DNA of 64,000 nucleotides from Zychaea mexicana (GCF_025766255.1 NW_026516718.1:124001-188000), one strand, 5' to 3'. Positions 1 to 11,907 are shown, counted from the first letter of the stretch. The notes: generated from the letters alone by a model not told the origin. Translations and numbers: made by a program.

Positions 1-260
1 TTACTGCAGGATGAGCTGATAAAGTAAGTATACTGCATCGCAGATTCAAAGTGCCGAAAGAGAAAGACCAACTAATGACGACGTCAAACAAACTTAGGGA
101 TGTTGTATCTTTACTTGACACTGAAATGGCACCGGTTGCTGCAATCGTCGGTGGTGTCCTTGCACAAGAAATGATCAAGGTTCTTTCTGCCAAGGAACTG
201 CCCATTCAAAACTGGTTCTATTACAGCGGTCTTGATGGTATTACACATATTTCACACTGA
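1..260 (+). CDS. AOS1: SUMO-activating enzyme subunit 1 (AOS1/SAE1), 3' end only
   Basis: Partial gene; the window holds only the last exon. The AOS1/UBA2 heterodimer adenylates SUMO and passes it to the E2 UBC9, mainly in the nucleus. The visible C-terminus has the motif MAPVAAIVGGVLAQEMIK, which matches the conserved SAE1 segment around 'APVCAVVGGILAQEIVK', followed by the usual short tail (NWFYYSGLDG) and a stop at 258-260. The reading frame is open from about position 42. The bases before it (1-41, ending TCGCAG) look like the 3' end of an intron, so the last exon probably begins near 42. Another E1-like protein (UBA3, or an ATG7-type enzyme) is less likely because the tail after the GG motif is short and SAE1-like. 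Everything upstream lies outside the window. Confidence 0.8.
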
Positions 261-588
261 ACAAAAATGAAGCGCATTTGTCACGTATGTATATATGCTA
301 ACTTTAGGGGTGTTGGGATTTATTGTATTTAGGGTCGGGTATGATCCATCAAATATGAAACAGAGGTTGAACTACGAAAGAATAGGTTGAACTTTACACA
401 CAGAAGAAAGGGCGGGGGAAGCAACAACTACTTTTTAAAAACACAAGAAAAAATAATAACAAACAATTCAAAGGGATAAATGTAAAAGCAAAATAACAAG
501 GAAACAAGTTGTGAAATAAGAGTGACAGAAGGGGAGGGGAGAGAGAAAAAAAAAGGAAACAATAGATGAACGACACTTTTGGCTTGTT
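261..588. other. Intergenic, tail-to-tail 3' regions of AOS1 and HOM3
   Basis: This 328-nt convergent gap is A-rich in its second half (long A/G tracts at 540-560). No coding frame is supported. It presumably carries both 3' UTRs. Confidence 0.6.
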
Positions 589-2543
589 CTATAAGACGGC
601 TTCTTGGAGCGCTTCGGCGGATAAGAGTCCTTTGTGAATAGCCTTCATAGCTGATAGAGCGTTCGCCTTGTCAACTACACAGGATATATTGATTTCTGAT
701 GCGCCCTGGGATATGATTTCAATATTGACACCTGCAGATGCTAGGGCAGTAAACATTTTTCCCGCTGTACCAACCGTATTCTTCATCTGCTTGCCAACAA
801 GTGAAAGAATAGCCATATCACGCAAAACATCCACCTAGAAGAAAGACAATAGCCGGGCTCAATAACATGGTGTTCTCACCAAATGTAAGTAACCACCTCA
901 TTTAGATATGCTTACCGTTCCCAGCTGCTCCAAATCGACAATTGCCTTATCTAGATTCGCTTGGACCATGTCGGATCCCAAGGCCATTGACACGTGAACC
1001 TCGGACGTCGAGATAAGGTCAACAACCACACCATACTCATCCAAGGTAGCGAAAATCTTGGCCAAAAAGCCATGGCTCACATTCTTCCGATTCGAATGGA
1101 CGTTTAGCACACAGATATTGTCCTTGATAGTGACGGCAGTGGGAAGCTTTTGACGACTATCGTTTGCTGTTGCTGCTGTTGAAACTGCTCCCTCCAACAC
1201 CAACTTCTGATCTTCAGGGAAGATGATAGTACCTGATCCTGCAGGATTTTCTACGTTTTTAATGCGGATAGGAATTTCGGCTCGGATGACTTGTTCCATC
1301 GTAAAGGGATGAATCACTTCAGAGCCATAATACGTCAACTCTGCTGCTTCTTCGGGCGTAATGTTCGGTAGTAGTCGTGCATCCGACACCTTGCGTGGGT
1401 CCGCAGTAAATACACCATCCACTTCTTTCCAAATTTGCAATTCCTGAGCGTCTAATCCAACAGACACTAATGCAGCACATAAATCGGTATAGCCACGTCC
1501 AATCGTGGTAAGCAAACTGCCGGGGACATTGCCAAAGAAACCTAAACAATTATTTTTGTCAGCCCGTATATCTAACATCCTTCTACCACGTATTCCCGCG
1601 GCTTACCAGTCAGCACTGGAATCTTATCGCCACACTGGCGAACAACATCACCCAATTGCTGGGATAAGTAATCGTAAAACTCCTGATCCAGGGTAGTGAA
1701 TTCACGATCAATGATATTGTTTAACACGACAAGCTGACTATCAATTCCATTATCCTGCAAAATCGCCGTAACAATGCTACATGACAGCAATTCGCCAATA
1801 CCAGCAATGATATCTCTTGATCTGGGTGATATTTCGTCGATTATCTATTAACGCAAGTCTCAGAGATATGAGTTATCCCCCCCTCAGACCCATTTTTCGA
1901 ACTTTCTAGTGTCCATACTCAATCGCCTTTTTTTCTTTTACCTCAGCAGCTTGCAGGAATGAGCGAAGTTTCAAACAATCCTTCTCGATTTGTGCTTCCA
2001 GTTTCTCGAGAATCGTTGGGTTTTTGATAACTGATCGAGCTGCTTTCAAATGATCGGCCGTGATTTCCTTTACGATTTCCAAGTGCTTATTCGATCCGGT
2101 TGTCAAAGCTTCTTCAGCTGCACGTAAGAGTCTAAAAGTTATCAGATCGATGCGGTTAGTAGCTCTTATAAACACAAACTATGGTCTTTCCCTCGCTCTC
2201 TTTCCATTTGCCCACTTGTGTCTTTTGACAGGTTTATACTTACTGGTTCGTTGTTCCTTTCTCTTTCGTTTCGCCACTTCGTGCAGAGCATACAATGGTT
2301 ACTCGATTCGTTTCCAAATAAGATCTACAAGATATTTCATGTTCACAATTAGAAACGCACATTAACAAAAAACTAGAAGGGAACAGGGGAAAGACAAACA
2401 GACAGAGGGGGAGAAACTCACGGAACAATATCAGAGGCAATGACTTGCAGAAACTTGCCGACACTAGTTCCTCCATATTTCTGTACAACCCATGGCAGGT
2501 CGCTTGGATTTTGGCGAAGCTCAGACAAGGGCGTGCAGTGCAT
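589..2543 (-). CDS. HOM3: Aspartate kinase (aspartokinase, HOM3 type)
   Basis: Phosphorylates L-aspartate with ATP, the first step towards homoserine, threonine and methionine; cytosolic. Six exons join in frame to 500 aa: 2543-2422, 2324-2244, 2131-1942, 1844-1607, 1541-916, 834-589. The start ATG (2543) gives a short lead before the kinase motif QKYGGTSVGK. Further landmarks are VCSARSGETKEKGTTN, RGYTDLCAAL, WKEVDGVFTADPRKV (substrate binding) and YYGSEVIHPFTMEQ. Two ACT-type regulatory segments follow (around STSEVHVSMAL and VGKQMKNTVG...EIISQGASEINISCVV), as in yeast Hom3, where they mediate threonine feedback. The length agrees with the fungal family (about 525 aa). All five introns have GT-AG ends. 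It is divergent from the PUS1 gene across a 665-nt shared 5' region. Regulation was not visible in the promoter. Confidence 0.95.
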
Positions 2544-3208
2544 TGATCACTGACTTTAGTTAAAATATGAACAGAACGAAAGGAAAAAAAGAGGAATTCA
2601 AGCGATGACAAACTCTTCGTCTTGATGCATGTTTCGAAAATCTGGCTCGTATAAGGGCAAGCACATCTCCGATATAGATGCTGGGTAACTTACAGAGCCA
2701 ATCATAATCCGGATTCAGGGGGTGAAGGTTCCATTCCGCTTGACAGCAATGATCGGTCTTCTTGTACAAAAAGCGGTGCGTGCCATATCAACTTGTTAAC
2801 TCACGGGAACTTTTGTAAAGTTGTATCATGACGATGATATCTACTTTGCCATTCTCTTCGGTTGAGGATAATTGACCCATCAATGAATGCAATGCTCTGC
2901 GCTCATTGCTATATCTACTTGTTCCTGGGCTAAACGTCTTACGAGAGCTGAAATTCGAGAAATGACTCATCGATGAGTCGTTTTGGCACAAAAAGCCCAA
3001 TTTTGTTGTCACGGATAAAGCATGCTTATCATCATCATAGCATCGGCAGCTGCTTTTCCGGTCATTAAGCAGGAACTTATCAACCGATAGATCACTATGA
3101 AGGCAGAATACCATCGGCCATGATATTACCCTTCTTTCGGTGGAAATGGATGCCAGCAAAGCCACTCAGACAACCTTTCTTTTCAACTCTTTTTACTACT
3201 ACTTCTCC
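2544..3208. promoter_or_regulatory. Shared upstream region of HOM3 and PUS1
   Basis: A divergent intergenic stretch of about 665 nt. It includes a pyrimidine-rich piece just upstream of PUS1 (3174-3208). Open frames exist on the minus strand (2788-3165), but they show no family motif or splice logic, so I treat the region as non-coding. No specific binding site can be defended. Confidence 0.5.
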
Positions 3209-5107
3209 ATGCTGAAATCTCTGCGTAACAATTACGTTCTATGCATTGCTCGACGATGGAGTAGCTCCGACGCCACAACTGATACTGCACCTGCATTGCG
3301 TCGTTCGAAACGTATAAAGACCAGCCGCGAACGACGAGAACACTTTGACGCTCACAGTCGAAAGGCGGAAGGCGAAGGAAACCATATTCCTTTTCCAACA
3401 GCTACTCAGGAACGTAGACTACCAAAGAAAAAAGTTGCCCTCTATTTGGGATTCAATGGCACTGGATACCAGGGAATGCAATGGTAACAAAAAAAATATT
3501 ATTCTCGGCATTATTGCGTTCAGGCAAAAGTGAAAAGCGAGAGAAAAAAAAACACAGGGCTTAAGTGAATCGTTGAAAATAGGAACCCGACAGCCTCCTC
3601 TATTGAGCAAACCTTATTTGAAGCATTGTGTAAAGCGGGAGCCGTTTCCAGCCTCAATTCAACTGATCCGAAAAAGGTAAATTTCAAGGGCAATGGATGA
3701 GGGATGATGATGTGGCATTGACATATTGGTGAAACTCTATCCACGAATGTCTTTTTTTTTTCCACACCCCTCCCAAACGGATCAGATCCAATTGAACAGG
3801 GCAGCACGGACGGATAAAGGCGTACATGCCGCAGGAAACGTAGTATCTCTGAAAATGATTGTCGAGGATCCGCTCATTGTTAAAAAAATCAATGCCAACT
3901 TACCCGAACAAATACGCGTTTGGGGTACATACAAGACCTAGACATGATATGCATTGCATCTACATAAACACGAAGAAGAAAGCTAAGAGGAAGAATGAAA
4001 TAGGTTACACTCACGTCATGGGCTCATTTCATGCCAAGAACTCGTGCAATGCGCGAGAATACGAATACTGGCTACCCACGTACACATTGATGCCACGACC
4101 ACCTTTGAGTCTTCGTCATTGTCCAAAGGTAATCAAGCCTGTACGCGAATACCCAACCGATATCAGGATAGCCTCACCATCCGACGGCGACACAGATGCT
4201 GCCGGCTACATTGAGCCAAACTCACCCGAGGAATTCGCTCTCAAAAGCAGCAGCTATCGAATAGATGCAGAGCGACTGGAAAAGTTCAAGCAGGCCATGA
4301 GCATGTTTGAAGGCACACACAATTTCCATAACTATACCATCGCGCGCGCATATGCCGATCCAAGCGCACATCGACACATGATGAAGATTCAAGTCAGCGA
4401 GCAGCCAACGTATTACCAAGGAACCGAATGGCTGAGTGTCAAATTACGAGGCCAGTCATTCATGTTGCACCAAATCAGAAAGATGCTGTGTACGTGGGCA
4501 TAATTACGAGAGACCACTTTTGCTGTGTACGTGCTATTGTTAACCTACGTATTAACAAACTCTCGATATCTGTAGCCATGGCAATGCTGGCTGCTCGTAG
4601 CAGCTCGCCACTGACAATTATTGATAGATCATTCGAGGAAAAGAAGATCAATATTCCCAAGGCACCAGCACTAGGATTGTTGCTTGATCGACCGTTGTTC
4701 CAGCATTATAATCAACGAATCGAAAACCGCTCTGATCGTGAGCCGATCTGCTTTGATCAGTTTCAGGTAGGGCTTTCCTCCATTCACTTCCCGCCTTTCT
4801 TTCGACTATCATTTATAACTAGCTCGCGCTTATTTATTGCGCAACAGAATGAAATGAAAATGTTCAAGCAAGAATGGATCTACTCTGAGATATTCAAATC
4901 AGACAAGGCAGATCAAGTGTAAGTTAAGCAAAAGGGACGGAGGAACAACAGGTCAAAAGAAGAGCTGGCATTCAATTTTTTTTTTAAAACCAAAGGTTCG
5001 ATAACTTTATGCTGATGGTCGATTCACAAGAGGGACCTGCGTTCAAGTACATCAACGAACATGGCGTTATCCCACCTGAATCAGTGATCTCCTCCAAGTA
5101 CCAGTAA
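3209..5107 (+). CDS. PUS1: tRNA pseudouridine synthase, PUS1/PUS2 (TruA) family
   Basis: Converts uridines in tRNA (and some other RNAs) to pseudouridine; in fungi and animals this family acts in the nucleus and/or mitochondria. Seven exons join in frame to 455 aa: 3209-3483, 3583-3676, 3786-3924, 4004-4489, 4576-4766, 4848-4918, 4996-5107. The catalytic Asp motif is RAARTDKGVHAAGNVVS. Also present are YLGFNGTGYQGMQW near the N-terminus, NAREYEYWLPTY, and FMLHQIRKML in the C-terminal core. Starting at 3209, the first 20 residues (MLKSLRNNY...ARRW) are basic and hydroxylated, like a mitochondrial presequence. An in-frame upstream ATG at 3140 would add 23 residues and mask it. The C-terminus is a separate exon ending ESVISSKYQ. 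Confidence 0.92.
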
Positions 5108-5477
5108 CATAGTATGTAGCAGCTCAGTAGGTTAAAGAAGTTACACAATGAACGGATTACCTAACAAGAGCCCATGCGAACTTTAATCGCTCTCGGAGAT
5201 TTTTTGTCTCTCAAAAAGTTCCCATGGAAAACCTTAAGAATCGATCCCACCCAATCTAATTTCCCGTATCTGGCTTTTATTATATGCTGATGATGATGGT
5301 GTGGGGTGCTGGTATTAACCCTAAACCACATCCAACCGGGGAATAGGCAGAAGCGCTCATTGGAAAAGAAGAAAACTTCGGACTTCACGTCTTTCCTTTC
5401 TTCCCTTTTATTCTCTTCGTCCCTTTTTTATCTACAACAAAACCCCTTGCTTTTGCTTAATATATTTGATAATAATC
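5108..5477. other. Intergenic, PUS1 3' end and promoter of the next gene
   Basis: 370 nt. The downstream half (5385-5450) is strongly C/T-rich, which is common just upstream of start codons in this window. Nothing coding is seen. Confidence 0.5.
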
Positions 5478-6923
5478 ATGTCGAGATCCCTTGCTGAACA
5501 ACACATCTCATCGATCGACGATTTGTCCCATGCTGTTGCTGGCGTAGCTCATGTGGAGAAGCCTTATGAAGAAGGCCGTGTCACGATTCGCAAAATGAAG
5601 ATCCTCAAAGAGCCAGAGGACAAGGAGTTTACCGAAGCAAAGGCTAAACTGTATGTTGTTTATATTGGAGCTTATTCGAAAATTCGAGAAAGATAACTTA
5701 CCTTTCGTTTCTCGGGCCCGGGGGGTTATTAGGGAAATGTGGACAAACGACAGAAAGAGTTTGGAAACTTGGACTTTGAACTGGTTCATGTACTGGGTTA
5801 CCGTAAGTAATAGGTTGTGATTTGGGAGGACACTGATGTTTTTTGCTTTGATTTTCTAACGAACATTTCTGGCAAGCACAGTGTGAAGTTGCGTCGGAAA
5901 AGGACCGATGTGAACAGGGGATCAAGAAAGCCGAAGTTCTTGTTGAAGAAGCTCAAAAGCAGCTTGACGCCGCAAATGACCGAATTCGTGAGATTGAGGA
6001 ACCCGTAAGTTCAAAACAACCAACACATTGAAAAGGCTTCGTGGCTTTACTTGTTATGGGTCTAATTTTTCTTTTATTGCTCATAGCATGAAAAACTTGC
6101 GGTTGACAACCGGTCTTTGCTAAAGTATCGTGAAGAATTGACAGAGCTGCTGGACAGTGTATGTGTTTCGATTCGCCTATTTGTTTACTCCCTGGAATCC
6201 CACATCTGGAAAAGTGGATATGTTGTAACAAACATTTGTGTTTAGGTTTTGCAAGATGGGGACTTTCCAACTGAGAAGGAGCTGAAATCGCAAGTTGATG
6301 CTACCAAGGCCACAATTGAAAAGGTATGTGGGTGTGTGCGTACGAACGTGTATGTGGGTAGGTTCATCAGTGAGACTAAAAGATGTACAATACATATGGA
6401 ATATTTTCATGGGGGTTCTTTTAGATCTCTGAAGATGACGAAAAGATTGAACAAGTGATCAAGTTACTCAAGGAATGCGATATGGCCTTACTCGAGGCCA
6501 TTGTTGAACTCCGTCAATCGAACGACAACAAGACCTTGAGCGAAGGCCAAGTGTATTTCCCACAAGCAGCCTTCGATGCGTTAAAGTCTGCACGCGAATT
6601 ATACCCTGAGCTTCCAGGCATTCCCTCTCCTGTCGAGTAAGTCTATTTACTTCGAGTTTGCGGCATAAAAGAATGTCCAACTTATTATACACGTTAATAG
6701 GTACCGAAAGGAGGCAGATAACACTGGAGCTTACTACTCCCCCATGCAAAAATACCTCTGGGATGTCCGACACAGCTTGGACGACTTGATAAAATGGTGT
6801 GATGCTAAACTTTTGGAACATATGGATGACAAGGCAGAACAAATCATCCAACTTGGTGCCAAGACGGACGAATGGAACCTTGAACGAAGACGCCTGGTGC
6901 GCGAAGTGATTTTGAGTGCTTAA
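5478..6923 (+). CDS. Unrecognised 316-aa protein, helical/coiled-coil character
   Basis: I do not recognise the family. Seven exons join without a frame break: 5478-5650, 5733-5802, 5882-6004, 6087-6158, 6246-6323, 6425-6636, 6701-6923. Conserved-looking splice sites and dense exon packing make it a real gene. The N-terminal third (MSRSLAEQHISSIDDL...) is followed by a Trp-rich patch (TWTLNWFMYWVTCEV) around residues 73-85. A long charged helical stretch follows (residues about 85-190, rich in E, K and A, heptad-like). The C-terminal part contains YSPMQKYLWDVRHSLDDLIKWCDAKL. There is no signal peptide or clear membrane helix; the Trp patch is short and mixed. The product is probably cytosolic or nuclear. 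Function is unknown. Confidence 0.8.
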
Positions 6924-7553
6924 GGGTTTGATCCATCTATAATAATTTATGGCTCTTATTTCATACTTATATATATTGTACAACTACAAATCTTGTAAAC
7001 CTCGTTACTAATGCTGATATACCGTAATAACGATTTTGAGAATATAAAAAGAAAGTCAAGTTAGAAAACAGCATTGTGTCGGGTTTTTCTTTCTTTTGCT
7101 TAGCAACCCCACTTATGCATTGAGAGCTTCCAGGGTTTAAGCCGTGTCTGTTGTCATGATTACCAAGATTCTGTTGGCATGGCAAAGGTGTATGTCTGCT
7201 TATTGGTGGTAAGAAAAGAGAAAATAGATGGGTTATTGTGCCATGAGATCAAAAGAAATCGGGGCAGCAGAAGAGTTGCATTTGTATTTGGTCTTCTATA
7301 TATGCTCCTGTAGAAACAAGTACAAAGATAAGAGAAAGTGTGTGTATGCGTGTGTGTGGTAGATAGAGAGAAAAGAGTGATATACGAAGCTGATGATCAA
7401 TGCAAAAATTGGGCGTCAAGTGGTTAATGTGGAGTCGTCACATGCGAACGTCCGTGTCCTTGCGGGGTATCCGGCTAGCAAATTCCGGTGCATTCCGTTT
7501 GATTAAATGGAAAATACCATTTTCTTCTTATTTCCCATTTTTCACCAACAACA
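6924..7553. other. Intergenic, upstream of the NRAMP gene
   Basis: 630 nt between two plus-strand genes. It has GT-rich runs at 7338-7366 and a short T-rich piece before the NRAMP start. No gene is supported. Confidence 0.5.
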
Positions 7554-9757
7554 ATGTCACCGTCGTCGGCTTCGTCGTCGTCGTCGTCATCATCCTCAAG
7601 CTCATCGGCAACACCACTCATTAAGAACTCGACAACAACAGCTGCCTATGCTTCGTGTGATGTCAACAACACGAAGAGTAATTGGGATGTTGAGATTGAT
7701 GTAAAAGGCCAGATCGACACTGGTCCTGCATCCGACAATGGTTCTTTTTCGTGGTCCAAACTACTCCATTATACTGGGCCTGGTGAGTTTCTTGGCCTTG
7801 TCCTTTTTCTAAAGATTTGACAGTGGTACAAAGTAAATTGAAGATGAAAGTGAAGGTGGGAACTAAAACATCTGCATGATATGCTTCTATTAGGATGGCT
7901 GATGTACGTAAACTTGCTCCTGGGATGTAATGGGACTATGTATCTTGTGTGCACTTGTACTAAATGATATGAACGGGGAAAAAGGAGCATCGCTTATTTA
8001 GATCCAGGGAATCTCGAAAGCGATCTGCAAAGTGGAGCAATTGCAGGTTACAAGTTACTGTGGCTGCTATTTTGGGCACATGCTGCAGGTAATGTATGAA
8101 ATAAAACTCGGCTGTCGACACACATTTACATGCATGCACGCACGCACACACACAGCGCATATCCTCTTGCAAAAACCAGGTTACCAATCATGATTGCTTG
8201 ACTAGCATTACTAATCATGATAATCTTATCTATCACTATAATCACTAATGGTGATGATAAACAAAATAGGTCTTGCTATTCAGATCTTGTCCGCAAGATT
8301 AGGTGTAGTCGCAGGCAAGCATCTCGCGCAGCTTATTAGACAAACATATAGCCGGCCTTTGTCCATTGCGATTTGGTCGTTTTCGCAACTAGCCATAATT
8401 GGATCGGATATCCAGGAGATTATTGGCACAGCGATTGCACTCAAGATCATTTTTGGCTTTTCATTATGGCTTGGAGTTTTGATTACGGCAACCGACACGT
8501 TTGTGTTTATGTTTTTGCAGCAGTATGGCGTTCGTAAAATCGAGGTGTTTTTGATGGTGCTTATTGGTGTTATGATTGGCTGCTTTTGGGTTGAAATGTT
8601 CATGTCGCATCCTCGGATCAGTGCTATCGTGGAAGGCATGGTGATACCAGAGATCCCCGAACAGGCCGTTGTACAAGCTGTGGGGACCATCGGTTGCGTG
8701 ATCATGCCTCACAACTTATACCTACACAGGTAAACAACTAGAATTAATTTTGTTTAACCCCACACACCTTTTTCTCTCTCTCTCGCTCTCTTTCTTCTGC
8801 ACCCTGGTTTGAGGGTGTGGGAGAAAGAGAAACAAAAGCAAACAAACAGAAAATAATGAAGAAGAAAAAAAGGAAAGAAAGACTCAAATCTAGTAATTAG
8901 TGCTCTGGTCATGTCACGCAACCTCGGTGACAAACCATCCAAAAACAAGCTCAAGGAGGCCAATTTCTACTTTGCTCTAGAATCGGCCATTGCCTTGTTG
9001 ACTTCGTTTTTCATCAACATGGCCATTGTTGTCGTCTTTGCCCAAGTGTTTTACCAGCCCGATCGTGTGGTGACCGACCTGCCTGGACTTTATGACGCAT
9101 CGCAAGTGCTTAGCAATACGTTGGGATATTATGCGAAATATCTGTGGGCTGCAGGTCTGCTCGCAGCAGGACAGAGTTCCACAATGACAGGCACGCTTGC
9201 AGGACAATACGTTGTGGAAGGCTTTTTCGGAGCTATTTTTAAGAAACAATGGCACCGAGTGGCGATCACGCGTGTCATTGCATTGGTGCCAAGCATGATT
9301 GTGGCGGTTCTCGCGGTAGAACGCTTCGATACGATGGGAGAAATTTTGAACGTGTTACAGAGGTAAATAGACGCCTCCTCACCGACCTAATTACACCATA
9401 TACCATGTTCCCCGATACATGCTAAACGGGAATTGATTCGAACAATGTAGCTTATGTCTGCCGATCGTCATGGTTCCCATCCTAAAACTGACATCATCGG
9501 CGATAATAATGACGGATGATTTCAAGACAAAACTGGTTGGACGGCTGGTTGCGTGGAGCATTTCGTGGATCGTTATTGGTTTCAACGTCTACCTGTTTGG
9601 CATGTTTCTCGATGATATGGGATGGCCTTGGTGGATGGTGCTGCTAAGCGCAATATACCTGGTCTTTGTTGCCTATCTAATGTACAATCCTCTTGAATTA
9701 CCTGCTGATAAGCGGGAGTATATTGAAGATGAAGATACCATTTGCCACACATGCTAA
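7554..9757 (+). CDS. SMF1: NRAMP-family divalent metal transporter (SMF type)
   Basis: Proton-coupled uptake of Mn2+/Fe2+ across the plasma, vacuolar or endosomal membrane. Six exons give 523 aa: 7554-7782, 7894-7903 (only 10 nt), 7985-8088, 8270-8729, 8901-9362, 9451-9757. The metal-binding motif of TM1 is rebuilt across the micro-exon as [15 protein letters not shown] (the DPGN motif). The TM6 motif is [16 protein letters not shown] (MPH), and [17 protein letters not shown] is the conserved consensus transport segment. A Ser-rich cytosolic N-terminus (12 or more consecutive Ser) precedes TM1. About 11 hydrophobic segments are seen. The C-terminus ends in an acidic tail ([10 protein letters not shown]). 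The family is certain; which paralogue (SMF1, 2 or 3) cannot be decided by eye. Confidence 0.95.
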
Positions 9758-10515
9758 TTAGTAGTAGTAGCAGTAGCAGTAGCAGTAGTAGGTGTTGATG
9801 TGATGATCCCCCCCCCACCTCCTCTATTCCCCTTTCTCCTCTTCTAGCAACCCTTAATCACTCCGTTCGTATATATTTTTTCTGTTTCCATTTGCAAGCA
9901 AAATGACTCCTCCTTTCTTTTCTTACATTGCTTCTTTTTCCATAACGCATGCGCAAGATACACACGCACACACATACACAAACATATACACTTACATTCT
10001 CATACACAAATAAACAGTCATCATCACTCGTATAAAGCAAGTAAACTACACAACAGACATTCATGGGATTTCTTTGGTCGGTTATCCAATAGCATACACT
10101 GTATGAAGACATTACATCACGGTGAAACTCTCGAGCGACATCAGCTGGGAAATGTTCTTCTTTCTCGGAAAAAAAATTGCAAAAAAAAGGAAAAGAAAAG
10201 CACGAGTTACATAATGTCGATAATTGGATTATCACCACAAGCAATTCAAATAAATAATCAATCACATATTGGAGATACGACAAAGGAAAACGTGAGACAT
10301 AATACTTTTATAGCATATGAGCAAGGAGGAAGGATAATATGGGAAAACGGGGGATGTAGGAGAGAGGGAGGGCTGGGGGGAATGTAAATTCTTTTTCTCA
10401 AGCAATCTCAAAATGAATTCGTGGATATCTTCTTGGCAAAGCCCCGTCAAGCGTCCTAATCAAATCGTATAACAAACATACGCACACAACAGCAACATAC
10501 ACATGCGGCTAACTC

Positions 10516-10574
10516 GTTCGTTCGCTCGCTCGCTCGCTCGCTCGCTTGTTCACACACACACACACACACACACA
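10516..10574. repeat. Adjacent simple repeats: CGCT tetranucleotide run, then CA run
   Basis: About seven CGCT/CGTT units are followed by about twelve CA units. They lie roughly 300 nt upstream of the LIM-protein start. Confidence 0.9.
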
Positions 10575-10718
10575 ACTTCTCGCCGCCTCAAGGGAGCTTT
10601 CCCAAGAAGGAGTTCCAAGCTAAATATCACATATGCATTGTTAGGGGCTCTCTTCTGACTGTGTGGTGCTGCTGTTTGTTAGTCCAGCTTTTCCACAAGG
10701 AGTTGTCCAGAAACATCA

Positions 10719-10728
10719 TATATATAAA
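10719..10728 (+). promoter_or_regulatory. TATA-box-like element of the LIM gene
   Basis: The sequence TATATATAAA lies about 145 nt upstream of the LIM start codon and is followed by a GC-rich piece. It is a good positional candidate for a core promoter, but this is sequence inference only. Confidence 0.5.
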
Positions 10729-10870
10729 GCCCCGCCTTCTCCGGACAACTCCTCTTTTAAAAGAGTTAAAGGGAAGCAACAACAACAACAGCAGCAGCGA
10801 CAGCATCATTATTACCACTACCACTTCACAAACCCTCTCTTCTTCACTTGTTCCAGTTTGCCACTCCACA

Positions 10871-11577
10871 ATGACCAGCGACTGCACTATCTGCTCAAAA
10901 ACGGTTTATGTCACCGAAAAGGTCGAAGCCAACGGCAGACGATATCACAAGACATGTTTCAAGGTAGCATAGCATAGCAGTTTCCCTCATCATTGGGCAT
11001 AGTGGACATTCTATCCCACCACGCATGTTCCTCGTGTGCATTGTCTTATTCTAAATTCTGCATTTACGGCTTGCTTTACTATTATGTATGCTTTGTGTTC
11101 TCCAGTGCTCAGAAAAGGGATGTCGGCTGTCGATAACCAATTTCCAGTCCCACGACGGCCATCTCTTCTGTCAGAAGCATGTGCCGAAGCTTCAGGCGAT
11201 CATCAAGCGTAAGTAGCCAGCCAACCAAGTAGCAGCGCTCCATGCGGGGACATCGAGACAAGTGCGAGGGAAATGGAAGGGGAGCGGGGAGTTCAAAAAT
11301 CACGGATATGTCATGAATCTTATCCGTTTAATGGGGGATGTTAGCGGTTTTACGTGACAAGCAGAAACCAATGGCAGCGTAGTGTGGGGGTATTGACCCA
11401 AATTATCTCAAGCTGACCAGCATTTTGTGTATTCCTAAACCATCTAACATGTTGCTCATTCTTTCCATAGCAGCGCATCACGGCAGAGCACGTAGCGACA
11501 GCGATGGCAAACAGCAGCAAAAGCAACAGCGGATGCGCCGCCACCAGGAAGGCGACGACGATGGCGACGACATCTAG
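10871..11577 (+). CDS. Small single-LIM-domain protein (100 aa)
   Basis: Three exons: 10871-10963, 11106-11208 and 11471-11577 (or from 11474), giving 100 aa, or 99 aa with the downstream acceptor. One LIM domain spans residues 5 to about 58: CTIC, 17 residues, HKTC, CFKC, then CSEKGC and a final CQKH. The first zinc site is canonical (C-x2-C-x17-H-x2-C). In the second, the first pair is separated by four residues (C-x4-C), where LIM domains normally have two, so there is a two-residue insertion. The tail is basic and Gln-rich (KQQQKQQRMRRHQ), then acidic (EGDDDGDDI). LIM domains bind other proteins, often cytoskeletal or transcriptional. No second LIM is present, so CRIP-like is the closest description. 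The last acceptor is TAGCAG, a tandem NAGNAG site. Confidence 0.85.
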
Positions 11578-11907
11578 ATACAACATTTTTATTTTTTATA
11601 TATATTTTTGTAAATCAAAAAAAAAAAGAAGAAGAAAAAACTGTGCATTATGTGGTTTCTTCGCCTCGCCAATGAGATGTTTTTCCGAACTTCTTTGTTG
11701 CCTTCTTCGGAACTTCCTGAAAAGCTAAAAACATTTGATGCATTTTTTTTTTACCCAAGCGTGACCACCTGCTGTTGTGGATTGGCTATTTAAATCAAGG
11801 GTTGTTTCCTTCTTCATCCTTGCTATCCATCCAGCTTTCTCTTCTTTCCCCTCCTCACGCAATACTCTCTCAATTACAAGTAACCCATAATACATACTAA
11901 TTCCCAA
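11578..11907. other. Intergenic, LIM 3' UTR and SDR promoter
   Basis: 330 nt. There is a poly-A tract at about 11615-11640 and a T-rich tract near 11740. No gene is seen. Confidence 0.5.

Larger units (their letters stand above)
9758..10870. other. Intergenic, NRAMP 3' region and LIM-gene promoter, rich in simple repeats
   Basis: 1.1 kb without a supported gene. It contains a (AGTAGC)-like tract near 9762-9790, CA-rich DNA around 9958-10010, a CGCT tetranucleotide run (about 10516-10545) directly followed by a CA dinucleotide run (about 10551-10574), and a TATA-like element at 10719-10728. Confidence 0.6.

Noticed and set aside
2788..3165. 125-codon minus-strand frame in the HOM3/PUS1 promoter
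   Set aside because: No family motif and mixed composition; it lies entirely in a divergent promoter region, so chance is more likely.
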